NCBI RefSeq assembly: GCF_947497005.1
Contig: NZ_CANMFF010000008.1
Span: forward strand, 124,001-188,000
Origin: an uncultured Ruegeria sp.
Lineage (GTDB): Bacteria; Pseudomonadota; Alphaproteobacteria; Rhodobacterales; Rhodobacteraceae
Direction of reading: 5' to 3'
DNA: 64,000 nucleotides
Below the pieces are notes generated by a model. It saw nothing but the letters and a program-made list of their open reading frames with translations, was not told the DNA's origin and made no database searches. Made by a program: the position numbers and the translations under genes. Positions 8,892 to 16,768 of the stretch are shown here, in pieces (positions within the stretch are counted from its first letter, which is position 1; every line of letters starts with the position of its first letter).

Positions 8892-10580
8892 ATGGAACCA
8901 CACGCGCAGACTGAGATCGCCAGACGTGACCCTGCCACGGTCATGCGGCTGTCACGGCTAGGATCGCTGCACCAATGCCGGCTGAGCTTCATGCGGCAAC
9001 TGACCCGCCGCATGGCCGAAGAAAACTGGAGCTTTTCGCGCCCCGCGTTTGAAATTGACGATAACGGCATCGGCCATGCGGTCTATACCGCGCAAGGGCC
9101 AGATCGCGCCTATTCGCTGGTCGCCTTTGCCCATGACCTGCCTGCCGATCAACGGTCAGACCGAGTAATCGCAGAGGCGTGGGATGCCACCTTCGCGCTG
9201 TTCGACGGTGTCCCAACAGCTGAAGACATCGACCGTCTGTCGCAGAATGTACCTCTGCAAGAGGCCGGACGGGTCAGCGAATCCGAACTGTCGCTATCGC
9301 GCGCCAATCGCTCGGTGCGGCTCTGGGCTCATGTGGTGGATCGTCTGGCTGCGGGCCAACAACCGGACCCGGAACAAATCTATCAGGTTGGTTACCTGAT
9401 GCGGACAACGGCTGTTTACGGGTCCGGCAAATTTGGCGCTGCGGATCGTGAGAAAACAGCGGACCGGACCGAAGTCAGCGGGCCATTCCAGATCGAGATG
9501 CTGTCTGTTTATCTGACCCGCGTATTTGTGCGCGATCTGGTGCAGCACATGGCGCGGGCCAAAGGCGGAGATCAGACAGCGGATCTTGACCCTCAGATCG
9601 CACGCTGGCTGGGCATCGGAAACTCCACGGGGCTGGGCATGGCACCGTTCATCGTGAACCACCCGGTTCTGTTCAACAACTGGATCATGGCACGGGAAGA
9701 GGCCATCTCGCGCGTGCGGTCTGTCGAAACAGCCAAGGTGGACGAAGTCCACAGGTTCACCGACGCTTTCGCACGCAGCAAACAGTCTATCGCATGGTGG
9801 CGGTCCGAACACCCAATTCAGCTTGAAAAGCTCGCAGCGCTGAAAGCTGACTTGAAGCAGATCGACACGTACCTGGCCAACAACGATCTGGTTCAGGATC
9901 ATCCCTGGAATCGCCTGATCCATTGGTCCGAATCCACGCTCTCCGAAGAAGGGCAGGAATTGCTGGCCTCACTGATCCTGGAACCTTATGGCGAGATCGT
10001 AGACGGGCTTGCCTGCTGCATGTCCGACACAAACGCAACGGCACAGGTGATCGATGGAGAAATGCCGATCTCGGATGTACGCGCCCTGATCCGCCATAGC
10101 TTTGATTGGGCGTTGAATCTGGATTGGAGCGCGGCCAAGAACTGCGCACGGGCCTGGTATGTTTCCGAAGAAAAACTGGAACCGCGTCTGGGTGAACGGT
10201 TTGAAGAACCAATTGCCGATTATGAACAACCGCTCGCGCCTGCGCGTGATGCGGCGATGGCTTATGAGGCTCTGCATGAGTGGTCGGATGACACTCCGGT
10301 CGCTGAGTTCCTTCTGAGTCGCCCCGAACATCGCCACACCGTGCGCCGCGCGCAAATCAACCGTGTCGCACCTTATGGTGAAATCCACGACAACACGATC
10401 AGTGCCGATGTGAAGCCTATTGATATGCTGCGGGCAAAACTGTCTTTCTTTGGCGCAACACATTTCGACCCACGATCGGATCGCTGGGTCCGCATCTGCA
10501 TGTATGCTGGCGCGCCCTACCCAGAAGAACTGAACACCAGGAACGCTGATCTTTGGGTCTATCCGGAGATCGCACAATGA
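8892..10580 (+). CDS. Conserved-looking protein of unknown function in catabolic operon
   Basis: A 562-residue soluble protein I do not recognise. There is no signal peptide or membrane segment. The sequence is mixed alpha-rich with many Trp and Arg residues and no P-loop, Rossmann GxGxxG or zinc-type Cys/His cluster. Notable stretches are MRTTAVYGSGKFGAADRE (~167-184), LGIGNSTGLGMAPFIVNHP (~239-257) and the C-terminal HFDPRSDRWVRICMYAGAPYPEE. The Gly/Asn-rich middle segment looks like an active-site or ligand loop, but no enzyme class can be named. It begins 4 nt after the M19 stop and its TGA overlaps the ATG of the DUF3726 gene, so translation is coupled and its role must lie in the same pathway. 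Confidence 0.75.
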   Translation: MEPHAQTEIARRDPATVMRLSRLGSLHQCRLSFMRQLTRRMAEENWSFSRPAFEIDDNGIGHAVYTAQGPDRAYSLVAFAHDLPADQRSDRVIAEAWDATFALFDGVPTAEDIDRLSQNVPLQEAGRVSESELSLSRANRSVRLWAHVVDRLAAGQQPDPEQIYQVGYLMRTTAVYGSGKFGAADREKTADRTEVSGPFQIEMLSVYLTRVFVRDLVQHMARAKGGDQTADLDPQIARWLGIGNSTGLGMAPFIVNHPVLFNNWIMAREEAISRVRSVETAKVDEVHRFTDAFARSKQSIAWWRSEHPIQLEKLAALKADLKQIDTYLANNDLVQDHPWNRLIHWSESTLSEEGQELLASLILEPYGEIVDGLACCMSDTNATAQVIDGEMPISDVRALIRHSFDWALNLDWSAAKNCARAWYVSEEKLEPRLGERFEEPIADYEQPLAPARDAAMAYEALHEWSDDTPVAEFLLSRPEHRHTVRRAQINRVAPYGEIHDNTISADVKPIDMLRAKLSFFGATHFDPRSDRWVRICMYAGAPYPEELNTRNADLWVYPEIAQ

Positions 10581-11206
10581 CCTTTTCATTGAACGAAGTG
10601 GAAGCCACCGCCAAACGCGCAACTCGTGGGGCCGGATATGCCTGGGGTGTGGCGGAAGAAGCCGCAAAAACTACCCGCTGGTTGTGCGCCCAAGGATTCG
10701 ACGGGCCCGCCATTTTGGCCCAGTTGCTCCAGCGTGAATTTGCATCCTGTCTGGAACGTCACATTCCAACGGTCCGGAACGAAAAAATGACCGGTGAACA
10801 AGACCTCTGCCCCCTGATGACCGGAACGGCGATATCGGATTCTCCGACCGCCCTGTCCCAAGGCACGGTTTCGATTTCCAATGTTGCAGCGCCGCTTCTG
10901 TTGCTGCCCTTTGTCGCCGCAATGGCAAAAAAACAAAAAAAGACCGTGGAAATCTCTTTCGACGGATTTTCAGCGTTAACCGATGGCGTTCATCTAAGCT
11001 GTGGAGACTGCAGAATAGACCGGGCGGATCACGTGGAAATAGCCGAAGGCGGTCACGTTCAAGCCACCCGTGCCGTGCAAAGCCGAGCTGCCCCAAATGT
11101 CGAGGCATGGCAATTCCTCAACACGATTGCACATCGCACCTATGCCCCTGCAACTGAAGAATCCCGACTGCTTGGCGCTGGTTCAGGCTTGTCAGACAAC
11201 GATTGA
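10577..11206 (+). CDS. DUF3726 family protein
   Basis: A 209-residue protein starting at the ATG that overlaps the upstream TGA (ATGA). The opening segment (SLNEVEATAKRATRGAGYAW, then GVAEEAAKTTRWL) matches what I recall of DUF3726, an uncharacterised proteobacterial family. No signal peptide; one hydrophobic stretch (PLLLLPFVAAMAKKQ, ~111-125) is too short for a clear membrane helix. The family has no established function. Coupling to the 562-residue protein by start/stop overlap suggests that the two proteins may form a complex or be subunits of one enzyme (inference). The next gene starts 12 nt downstream. Confidence 0.72.
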   Translation: MTFSLNEVEATAKRATRGAGYAWGVAEEAAKTTRWLCAQGFDGPAILAQLLQREFASCLERHIPTVRNEKMTGEQDLCPLMTGTAISDSPTALSQGTVSISNVAAPLLLLPFVAAMAKKQKKTVEISFDGFSALTDGVHLSCGDCRIDRADHVEIAEGGHVQATRAVQSRAAPNVEAWQFLNTIAHRTYAPATEESRLLGAGSGLSDND

Positions 11207-11217
11207 AGGACCACCCG

Positions 11218-12234
11218 ATGACTGAGACCAAAACACTCTCGCTTGCCGAAATCGAAGAGCTGTCATTCAACGCATTGGTTGCCGCTGGCACCAGCGAAGA
11301 AAACGCGCGCCCTCTGGCCGTGGCCACAGCCGCAACCGAGGCGGACGGGGTGGCCAGCCACGGTCTGGCTTATATCCCGATCTATTGTGAACACGTACAA
11401 TGTGGCAAGGTCGACGGTCAGGCAAAACCAACACTTGAAACCCCGCGCCCCGGTCTTGTCCGCGTGGACGCGGCAACCGGTTTTGCGCATTCCGCCATTG
11501 ATCTGGGTTTTGAGGCTTTGATCCCTGCCGCACAGGAACAGGGCGTCGCTGCATTGGCGATTACCAACAGCTACAATTGCGGTGTTCTCGGCTACCACAC
11601 ATTTCGGTTGGCGCAGGCAGGTCTGGTCGGACTTGGGTTCACCAACGCCCCTGCATCGATTGCCCCTTCGGGCGGATCCAAACCTGTTGTGGGCACCAAT
11701 CCGTTCTCTATCGCTGCGCCGGGTACGGATGGTCAGCCGGCACTTCTGATTGACCAGAGCGCCAGCACCATCGCCAAAAGCGAAGTGATGAAGCATGCAA
11801 GGGAAGGCAAATCCATCCCCGTTGGATGGGCTCTGGACGCTGATGGCAACCCAACAACAGACCCTAATGTTGGCTTGAAAGGTAGCATGGCCCCTTCCGG
11901 CGGGTACAAGGGTGTGGGCGTTGCGTTGCTGACCGAGGTCATGGCCGCCGCCCTGACAGGCGCAACACTAGGGTTGAACGCGTCACCATTTTCAGGAACT
12001 GCTGGCGGTCCCCCGAAGACTGGGCAGTTTTTCATTGCGATCGATCCAACAGCTTCCTCTGATGGGCTGTTTTCGAATGCGATGGCAGATCTGGTTGAAT
12101 CGATCAGAGCGCAAGATGGGGCACATCTTCCCGGCGACGGACGCCGCAAAAGCCGCCTTTCTTCAAGCAAAGAAGGTGTCGCGGTGAATTCTGCAACTCT
12201 GTCGAAGATCGAAGGAATTATGGCTTCAGACTAA
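11218..12234 (+). CDS. Ldh-family NAD(P)H oxidoreductase (malate/L-lactate dehydrogenase-like; imine reductase group)
   Basis: A 338-residue member of the malate/L-lactate dehydrogenase-like superfamily, which includes delta1-piperideine-2-carboxylate/delta1-pyrroline-2-carboxylate reductase, ureidoglycolate dehydrogenase and sulfolactate dehydrogenase. The conserved VASHGLAYIP segment with the active-site His lies at ~46-55, and the LLIDQSASTIAKSEV and GWALDADGNPTTDP blocks are typical of the family. The ATG at 11218 is chosen because GAAGGA precedes it by 8 nt; an in-frame upstream codon overlaps the previous gene. Last gene of the operon. The imine-reductase branch would fit a pathway for a cyclic amino acid that ends in the semialdehyde dehydrogenase, but other 2-hydroxyacid substrates are possible. 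Confidence 0.85.
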   Translation: MTETKTLSLAEIEELSFNALVAAGTSEENARPLAVATAATEADGVASHGLAYIPIYCEHVQCGKVDGQAKPTLETPRPGLVRVDAATGFAHSAIDLGFEALIPAAQEQGVAALAITNSYNCGVLGYHTFRLAQAGLVGLGFTNAPASIAPSGGSKPVVGTNPFSIAAPGTDGQPALLIDQSASTIAKSEVMKHAREGKSIPVGWALDADGNPTTDPNVGLKGSMAPSGGYKGVGVALLTEVMAAALTGATLGLNASPFSGTAGGPPKTGQFFIAIDPTASSDGLFSNAMADLVESIRAQDGAHLPGDGRRKSRLSSSKEGVAVNSATLSKIEGIMASD

Positions 12235-12355
12235 GCCCCCAAAAAAGCTACTATTAGTATGCGGGCAGTGAGCAAGTGGCTCTGTCGGGATGATATGTAG
12301 CGCACGCTTAACACCACACAAAAGAACATATCTCAACGGTAGAGAAGAGGTGCAC

Positions 12356-12432
12356 TGGCGACCCCGGCAGGATTCGAACCTGCAACCTGCCCCTTAGGAG
12401 GGGGCTGCTCTATCCAGTTGAGCCACGGGGCC
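12356..12432 (-). tRNA. tRNA-Arg (anticodon CCU)
   Basis: A 77-nt cloverleaf on the minus strand: acceptor stem GGCCCCG/CGGGGTC with one G-U pair, D-arm GCTCAACTGGATAGAGC, anticodon stem GCCCC/GGGGC with loop CTCCTAA giving anticodon CCU, T-arm GGTTCGAATCC, and encoded 3' CCA at 12356-12358. It reads AGG codons. It sits between the catabolic operon and the lacI-type gene; no duplicated 3' end suggesting an integration site is visible nearby. Confidence 0.97.
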
Positions 12433-12547
12433 GCGCTTTGCCTTCTGTAACCGGGATTTTCCGGGTTGTCATCGCCTTTGCACAATTGTTGTACACGCCG
12501 ACCTGTTCACGCTACCATCGGACAAAACAACAACGCAGGTGCCTCCC

Positions 12548-13573
12548 GTGAACAGTGAAACCAAACGCCCGCTTACCCTCCGTGATGTGTCCGAGGCTTC
12601 CGGTGTATCCGAGATGACGGTCAGCCGGGTTCTGCGCAACCGTGGGGATGTGTCCGACGCGACCCGCACCCGCGTCCTGGCCGCTGCGAAAGAACTTGGG
12701 TATGTGCCAAACAAGATTGCAGGTGCTTTGGCGTCCAGTCGTGTCAATCTGGTCGCGGTTATCATTCCGTCACTGTCGAACATGGTGTTCCCAGAGGTCA
12801 TGACAGGCATAAATCAGATTCTGGAAGATACCGAGCTGCAACCGGTGGTCGGTGTAACAGACTATCTGCCCGAGAAAGAAGAAAAGGTATTGTACGAGAT
12901 GCTCTCTTGGCGGCCCTCGGGCGTGATCATCGCCGGGCTGGAGCATACGGACGCTGCCCGCGCGATGTTGGATTCAGCCGGTATTCCGGTGGTCGAGATC
13001 ATGGATACCGACGGCAAACCAGTTGATGCGATGGTAGGTATTTCTCACCGCCGCGCGGGGCGCGAGATGGCGCAGGCGATCCTGAAAGCCGGGTACCAGC
13101 ATATCGGGTTTATGGGCACCAAGATGCCTTTGGATCACCGTGCACGAAAGCGGTTCGAGGGCTTTACAGAAGTGCTGGGCAAACATGGTATTGAGATCGA
13201 AGATCGTGAATTCTATTCCGGCGGCTCCGCTCTGGCCAAAGGGCGCGAGATGACACAATCGATGCTGGAACGTTCGCCTGATCTGGATTTTCTATATTAT
13301 TCCAACGACATGATCGGTGCAGGTGGTCTGTTGTACCTGCTGGAACAGGGTATCGATATTCCGGGTCAGATCGGGCTGGCTGGATTCAACAATGTCGAGC
13401 TTTTGCAGGGCCTGCCACGCAAACTGGCGACGATGGATGCCTGCCGCCTGGATATCGGTCGCCAGGCCGCGCAAATCATCGCCGAGCGCCTTAAAGATCC
13501 AGACTCCGAGCTCGATACGCGTATCACCCTGACCCCCAAGATCAGCTATGGTGACACCCTGAAACGGCGATGA
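12548..13573 (+). CDS. LacI-family transcriptional repressor, GntR-like
   Basis: About 341 residues. The N-terminal helix-turn-helix LTLRDVSEASGVSEMTVSRV and hinge VPNKIAGALAS are typical of LacI; the rest is a periplasmic-binding-like sugar/acid domain. The sequence resembles gluconate-type (GntR) repressors, but the ligand is not certain. Two GTG starts exist in frame (12539, 12548); I choose 12548 because AGG at 12537-12539 gives normal spacing. Its stop overlaps the ATG of the YcaQ-like gene by 4 nt (ATGA), so they are cotranscribed. It may regulate the operon on the other side of the tRNA gene, but that operon already has a divergent LysR regulator. Confidence 0.9.
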   Translation: MNSETKRPLTLRDVSEASGVSEMTVSRVLRNRGDVSDATRTRVLAAAKELGYVPNKIAGALASSRVNLVAVIIPSLSNMVFPEVMTGINQILEDTELQPVVGVTDYLPEKEEKVLYEMLSWRPSGVIIAGLEHTDAARAMLDSAGIPVVEIMDTDGKPVDAMVGISHRRAGREMAQAILKAGYQHIGFMGTKMPLDHRARKRFEGFTEVLGKHGIEIEDREFYSGGSALAKGREMTQSMLERSPDLDFLYYSNDMIGAGGLLYLLEQGIDIPGQIGLAGFNNVELLQGLPRKLATMDACRLDIGRQAAQIIAERLKDPDSELDTRITLTPKISYGDTLKRR

Positions 13574-14790
13574 GCGTATCCCTGAAACGGCTCGATAACC
13601 GCACGGCCCGAGCTATTTTCATGGACCGCCATGCTTTGGCCGAACAGCCATCTGGCGCGGCTAAAGGTGTTGAGCTTCTGGACCTGATCCAGCGGCTGGG
13701 GTTTGTGCAACTCGACAGCATCAACACGGTCGCTCGCGCCCATGACATGATCCTGTTTTCTCGTAGGCCTACTTATCGAAGCGCAAACCTGAAAAGACTC
13801 TATGAAAGGGAAAAAGCGCTTTTTGAACATTGGACGCATGATGCGGCTGTAATCCCGATGGCGTTCTATCAGCATTGGCATCTGCGCTTTCAACGCGATG
13901 AAGATCTGTTGAAGGCGCGGTGGAAAAACTGGCGGCGGGATGGGTTCGAGCAGCAGTTTGAAACGGTCTTACAGCACATTCGCGATCACGGACCGGTATC
14001 GTCTTCAGACGTAGGCAAAGATGAAAAGAAGGGCTCGGGCGGCTGGTGGGATTGGCACCCGTCAAAAACTGCACTGGAGTTCCTGTGGCGTTCAGGAGCC
14101 CTGACCGTTGTGGGTCGTGACGGGTTTCAGAAACGTTATGACCTGACCGAGCGTGTTATTGAAACCCAGCTCTGTCCCGGCAACATGCCCTGTGATGCAG
14201 AGGCGACCGTGGATTGGCTGTGCAAAGCCGCGCTGGACCGGCTGGGTTTTGCGACTTCCGGCGAATTGGCTGCATTCTGGGACACGGTCAGCGCCGCAGA
14301 AGCCAAAGACTGGTGCGCCGTCGGTCTCAAATCCGGCCATATCGAAGAGATCGAGATCACCTGTACCGATGGACGCCAGCGCAAAACCTTTGCCCGCCCG
14401 GAATTGATGCAAAAGGCGACCGAATTACCGCAGCCACCCGGCCGCGTCCGTGTGCTCAGCCCGTTTGACCCAATGCTGCGCGACCGCAATCGGGCCGAGC
14501 GACTGTTTGGCTTTCATTATCGCATCGAAGTCTTCGTGCCCGAAGCCAAGCGTACTTATGGATACTATGTTTTCCCTCTGCTCGAGGGTGATCGCCTGAT
14601 TGGTCGGATCGATATGAAAGCTCATCGCGATCGTGACCTGCTGCATGTCAAAGCGTTGTGGCCCGAACGCGGGGTGCGCTGGTCTGACGCCCGTACCCGT
14701 CGTCTGAACGCCGAGTTGGACCGGGTACGTCGACTGGCAGGCGTCGCACATATCGCGTTTGAAAAAGACTGGCTGAAAGACCCTAAATAG
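13570..14790 (+). CDS. YcaQ/AlkX-like winged-helix DNA glycosylase
   Basis: A 406-residue protein of the HTH_42 (AlkZ/YcaQ) family, which unhooks DNA interstrand crosslinks and removes bulky alkylated bases. The segment GFVQLDSINTVARAHDMIL contains the Q-x-D catalytic motif (Q47, D49), as in the E. coli YcaQ branch rather than the QxQ of AlkZ. Three winged-helix-like modules and a C-terminal beta region follow (for example the block around FGFHYRIEVFVPEAKR, ~311-326). It is translationally coupled to the upstream LacI-type gene, an odd pairing with no obvious functional link. The TAG stop lies inside a short hairpin shared with the convergent FAH gene. Confidence 0.85.
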   Translation: MSVSLKRLDNRTARAIFMDRHALAEQPSGAAKGVELLDLIQRLGFVQLDSINTVARAHDMILFSRRPTYRSANLKRLYEREKALFEHWTHDAAVIPMAFYQHWHLRFQRDEDLLKARWKNWRRDGFEQQFETVLQHIRDHGPVSSSDVGKDEKKGSGGWWDWHPSKTALEFLWRSGALTVVGRDGFQKRYDLTERVIETQLCPGNMPCDAEATVDWLCKAALDRLGFATSGELAAFWDTVSAAEAKDWCAVGLKSGHIEEIEITCTDGRQRKTFARPELMQKATELPQPPGRVRVLSPFDPMLRDRNRAERLFGFHYRIEVFVPEAKRTYGYYVFPLLEGDRLIGRIDMKAHRDRDLLHVKALWPERGVRWSDARTRRLNAELDRVRRLAGVAHIAFEKDWLKDPK

Positions 14791-14795
14791 GGTCT
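14778..14795. terminator. Hairpin over two convergent stop codons
   Basis: AGACCCT-AAAT-AGGGTCT is a perfect 7-bp stem with a 4-nt loop. It covers the stop codon of the YcaQ-like gene (14788-14790) and most of the stop codon of the convergent FAH gene (14794-14796). No U tract follows in either direction, so efficiency is doubtful; it may act as a weak bidirectional terminator. Confidence 0.4.
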
Positions 14796-15492
14796 AATCA
14801 ACGTCTGTTAACGTCAGTTGGATCGGCTCTAGACCGTCGATTTCGCCGGTCAGAGCATCCCCTGCCACAACCGGGCCCACACCAGCCGGCGTGCCAGTCA
14901 GGATCAGGTCGCCAGGACGCAAATGATAGAATCCAGACAGGTGCATGACAATCTCGTCAATCTTCCAGATCAATTCTTCCAGCGTCGCGTCCTGGCGCCG
15001 CTCGCCGTTGACACTTAGCCGAACGTGTTTGCTATTATCCGGTGACCAGTCAGCGGCAGGGGTCAGCGGAGCGAAGACGGCTCCGTTTTCGACATCCTTG
15101 CCCAGATCCCAGGGGCGTTGCTTGTTGCGCTCGCGGATTTGCAGGTCGCGGCGGGTCATATCAAGGGAACAGCCATAGGCATACACCGCATCCCATGCCT
15201 GCGAACTGGTGGCGCGGAACACGGGCTTTCCAATAGCCAGCGCCAATTCCATTTCATGATGGTAGTTATCTGTCCCGGCAGGGTACGGAACCGCCGAACC
15301 GGTGAGGATCGCATTTGGTGCCGATTTTGTGAAATAGAACGGTGCTTCGCGATCTACCTCATTCCCCATCTCAGCTGCGTGAGCCGCATAGTTTCGACCG
15401 ACGCAGAAAATACGTCCGACGGGATACCCGGCCGTTTCACCGACAACGGGAATGGTGATGGGGTCTGGAAGAGAAAACAGGTTGTTCGACAT
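14794..15492 (-). CDS. Fumarylacetoacetate hydrolase (FAH)-family protein
   Basis: A 232-residue protein of the FAH fold, matching short acylpyruvate/oxo-acid hydrolases and decarboxylases. The metal-binding acidic residues lie in HHEMELALAIGKPVF and YGCSLDMTRRDLQ, and the GDLILTGTPAGVGPV motif near the C terminus is typical. I choose the ATG at 15492 because AGGA precedes it by 6 nt; the longer frame upstream has no such site. FAH-family enzymes act late in meta-cleavage pathways, cleaving or decarboxylating 2-oxo-diacids. The nearby HpaR-like and HpaI-like genes support an aromatic-acid context, although about 600 nt of non-coding DNA separates them. The exact substrate cannot be fixed from sequence. 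Confidence 0.87.
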   Translation of the reverse strand: MSNNLFSLPDPITIPVVGETAGYPVGRIFCVGRNYAAHAAEMGNEVDREAPFYFTKSAPNAILTGSAVPYPAGTDNYHHEMELALAIGKPVFRATSSQAWDAVYAYGCSLDMTRRDLQIRERNKQRPWDLGKDVENGAVFAPLTPAADWSPDNSKHVRLSVNGERRQDATLEELIWKIDEIVMHLSGFYHLRPGDLILTGTPAGVGPVVAGDALTGEIDGLEPIQLTLTDVD

Positions 15493-16101
15493 GGTGGTTC
15501 CTGAAAATTGCGGTGCCTTCATCTTACGCTGGTCAGAACAGTCAGCAAGCACGGAAAGCACGCTGGATTTCGCCAATATTCACGAGTTGTTTCAGCGCGA
15601 ATCTGCTCAATTACGACCTGAACGACGACAGCCATTTCAATACAAATTCACATCCGTCTTTATTGATACATCGGATACAAGCAGATCAGGTTTTCTCTTG
15701 GCTCAGAGGCATGTCGGGCTAAGTCCTGAAGCAGATGGACACCTCGCATCTATCTCTTAAGATGTCAGGACCGCTAAACGGCGCGCCTGGCAAAACATTC
15801 GGCCAACGCCGGACGCGGAAATCACTTGCAGGCCCATTATTTCGTTCGGCAATTGCCTAAGACTGTTTCGGAGAGCAAAGGCACATGGCCCTTCCCCCAA
15901 GGGCCAGAATCCCCTTGTCAGAGCCACAATTCCGGCTCGCCATACGCTCCGATGCGCAGGCTGGACCGTCAGGTTTGACGTGACGCAACCGGCCTCAGGC
16001 CAGGCCTAACAACCAATCCGAGTCTGGCCACCCCGCCGGAGATACCCCCTAAAATCTCCGGCGGGGTCATTGCGAATGAATTCCGTATGTTGCGACCAAA
16101 A
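15493..16101. other. 609-nt region without a convincing gene; possible structured RNA
   Basis: No reading frame here has a ribosome site or recognisable protein. The part nearest 15493 carries the promoter side of the FAH gene. From ~15880 to 16066 there are several short hairpins: GGCCCTT-ccccc-AAGGGCC near 15889-15907, CGTCA-ggtt-TGACG near 15968, GGCCT-c-AGGCC near 15993, and a 13-bp perfect stem at 16031-16066. This clustering would fit a small RNA on the plus strand, but no known RNA family is recognised. Confidence 0.35.
16031..16066 (-). terminator. Strong 13-bp hairpin downstream of hpaR-like gene
   Basis: CCCCGCCGGAGAT at 16031-16043 and its exact complement at 16054-16066 enclose a 10-nt loop. 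It lies 36 nt beyond the stop of the minus-strand MarR gene, so termination of that transcript is the simplest role. Neither side has a U tract; it could equally close a plus-strand small RNA. Confidence 0.5.
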
Positions 16102-16536
16102 TCATGGTTCGAGGTCTTTCAATTCGTTCAGAAGATCCAGCAACAGCTCATGCTTTTCCGGGCCCAGTTGGGATCGGATGCGTTCCGCTTGTGCCATGCT
16201 GACGGCCAGATTGGCGCGAATGATCTGAACACCGCCTTCAGCGATCTCGACAATCTGGCGGCGGCGGTCCGCCGGATGGCAACGTCGAGAGATCAGACCG
16301 CGATGTTCGAGCTTTTGCAGAATGCGCGTCAGGCTGGGCAACAACAGGCAGGCGCGTTCGGCAATATGCGTCGGCTCCTGCGGGCCTTCTTCGATCAACA
16401 CACGCAACACGCGCCACTGCTGTTCCGTGACGCCAGCGTCAGCCAGCATTGCTCGAATGGGCCCCATAACCTTTTCCCGCGCCCGCAAAAGCGCAATAGG
16501 CAAAGATCGCGACGTCAGTGGGAGGTCGTCGGTCAT
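16102..16536 (-). CDS. hpaR: MarR-family regulator, HpaR-like
   Basis: A 144-residue MarR protein. The winged helix occupies ~40-105 with VTEQQWRVLRVLIEEGPQEP, the recognition region LLLPSLTRILQKLEHRGLI and the wing RRCHPADRRRQIVEI. The sequence agrees with HpaR/HpcR, the repressor of homoprotocatechuate (3,4-dihydroxyphenylacetate) degradation, which responds to the aromatic acid. It is divergent from the HpaI-like aldolase across ~230 nt, consistent with control of that gene. The other enzymes of the pathway (hpaB, D, E, G, H) are not in this window, so regulator and targets may be scattered. Confidence 0.85.
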   Translation of the reverse strand: MTDDLPLTSRSLPIALLRAREKVMGPIRAMLADAGVTEQQWRVLRVLIEEGPQEPTHIAERACLLLPSLTRILQKLEHRGLISRRCHPADRRRQIVEIAEGGVQIIRANLAVSMAQAERIRSQLGPEKHELLLDLLNELKDLEP

Positions 16537-16768
16537 GAAAAAATTATCGCCGAAATCCGGGATTTACGCAAGTGAGCCACCCGGCAAGGTTGAAAGCGCG
16601 GCTGTCGGCAAAGCGACGAAGTCGCAATCGGGCATCATCCTCAACCATCGGACCAATGACTCTGGGTTGCTATTCAGGCTGGACAAATTGACGCCACCGA
16701 AGAAGATGCAGGAATGGCCCATTTCGCAATCACCGTGCGGCGATCGCAGTGCAACATGAGGAATCAGG

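Noticed and set aside
12356..12432. tRNA-Arg as an integration site for a mobile island
   Set aside because: No integrase gene and no repeated 3' tRNA end found on either side within the window.
12482..12489. ACAATTGT palindrome ahead of the lacI-type gene
   Set aside because: Eight bases only and lacking the central CG usual for LacI operators; not enough to call an operator.
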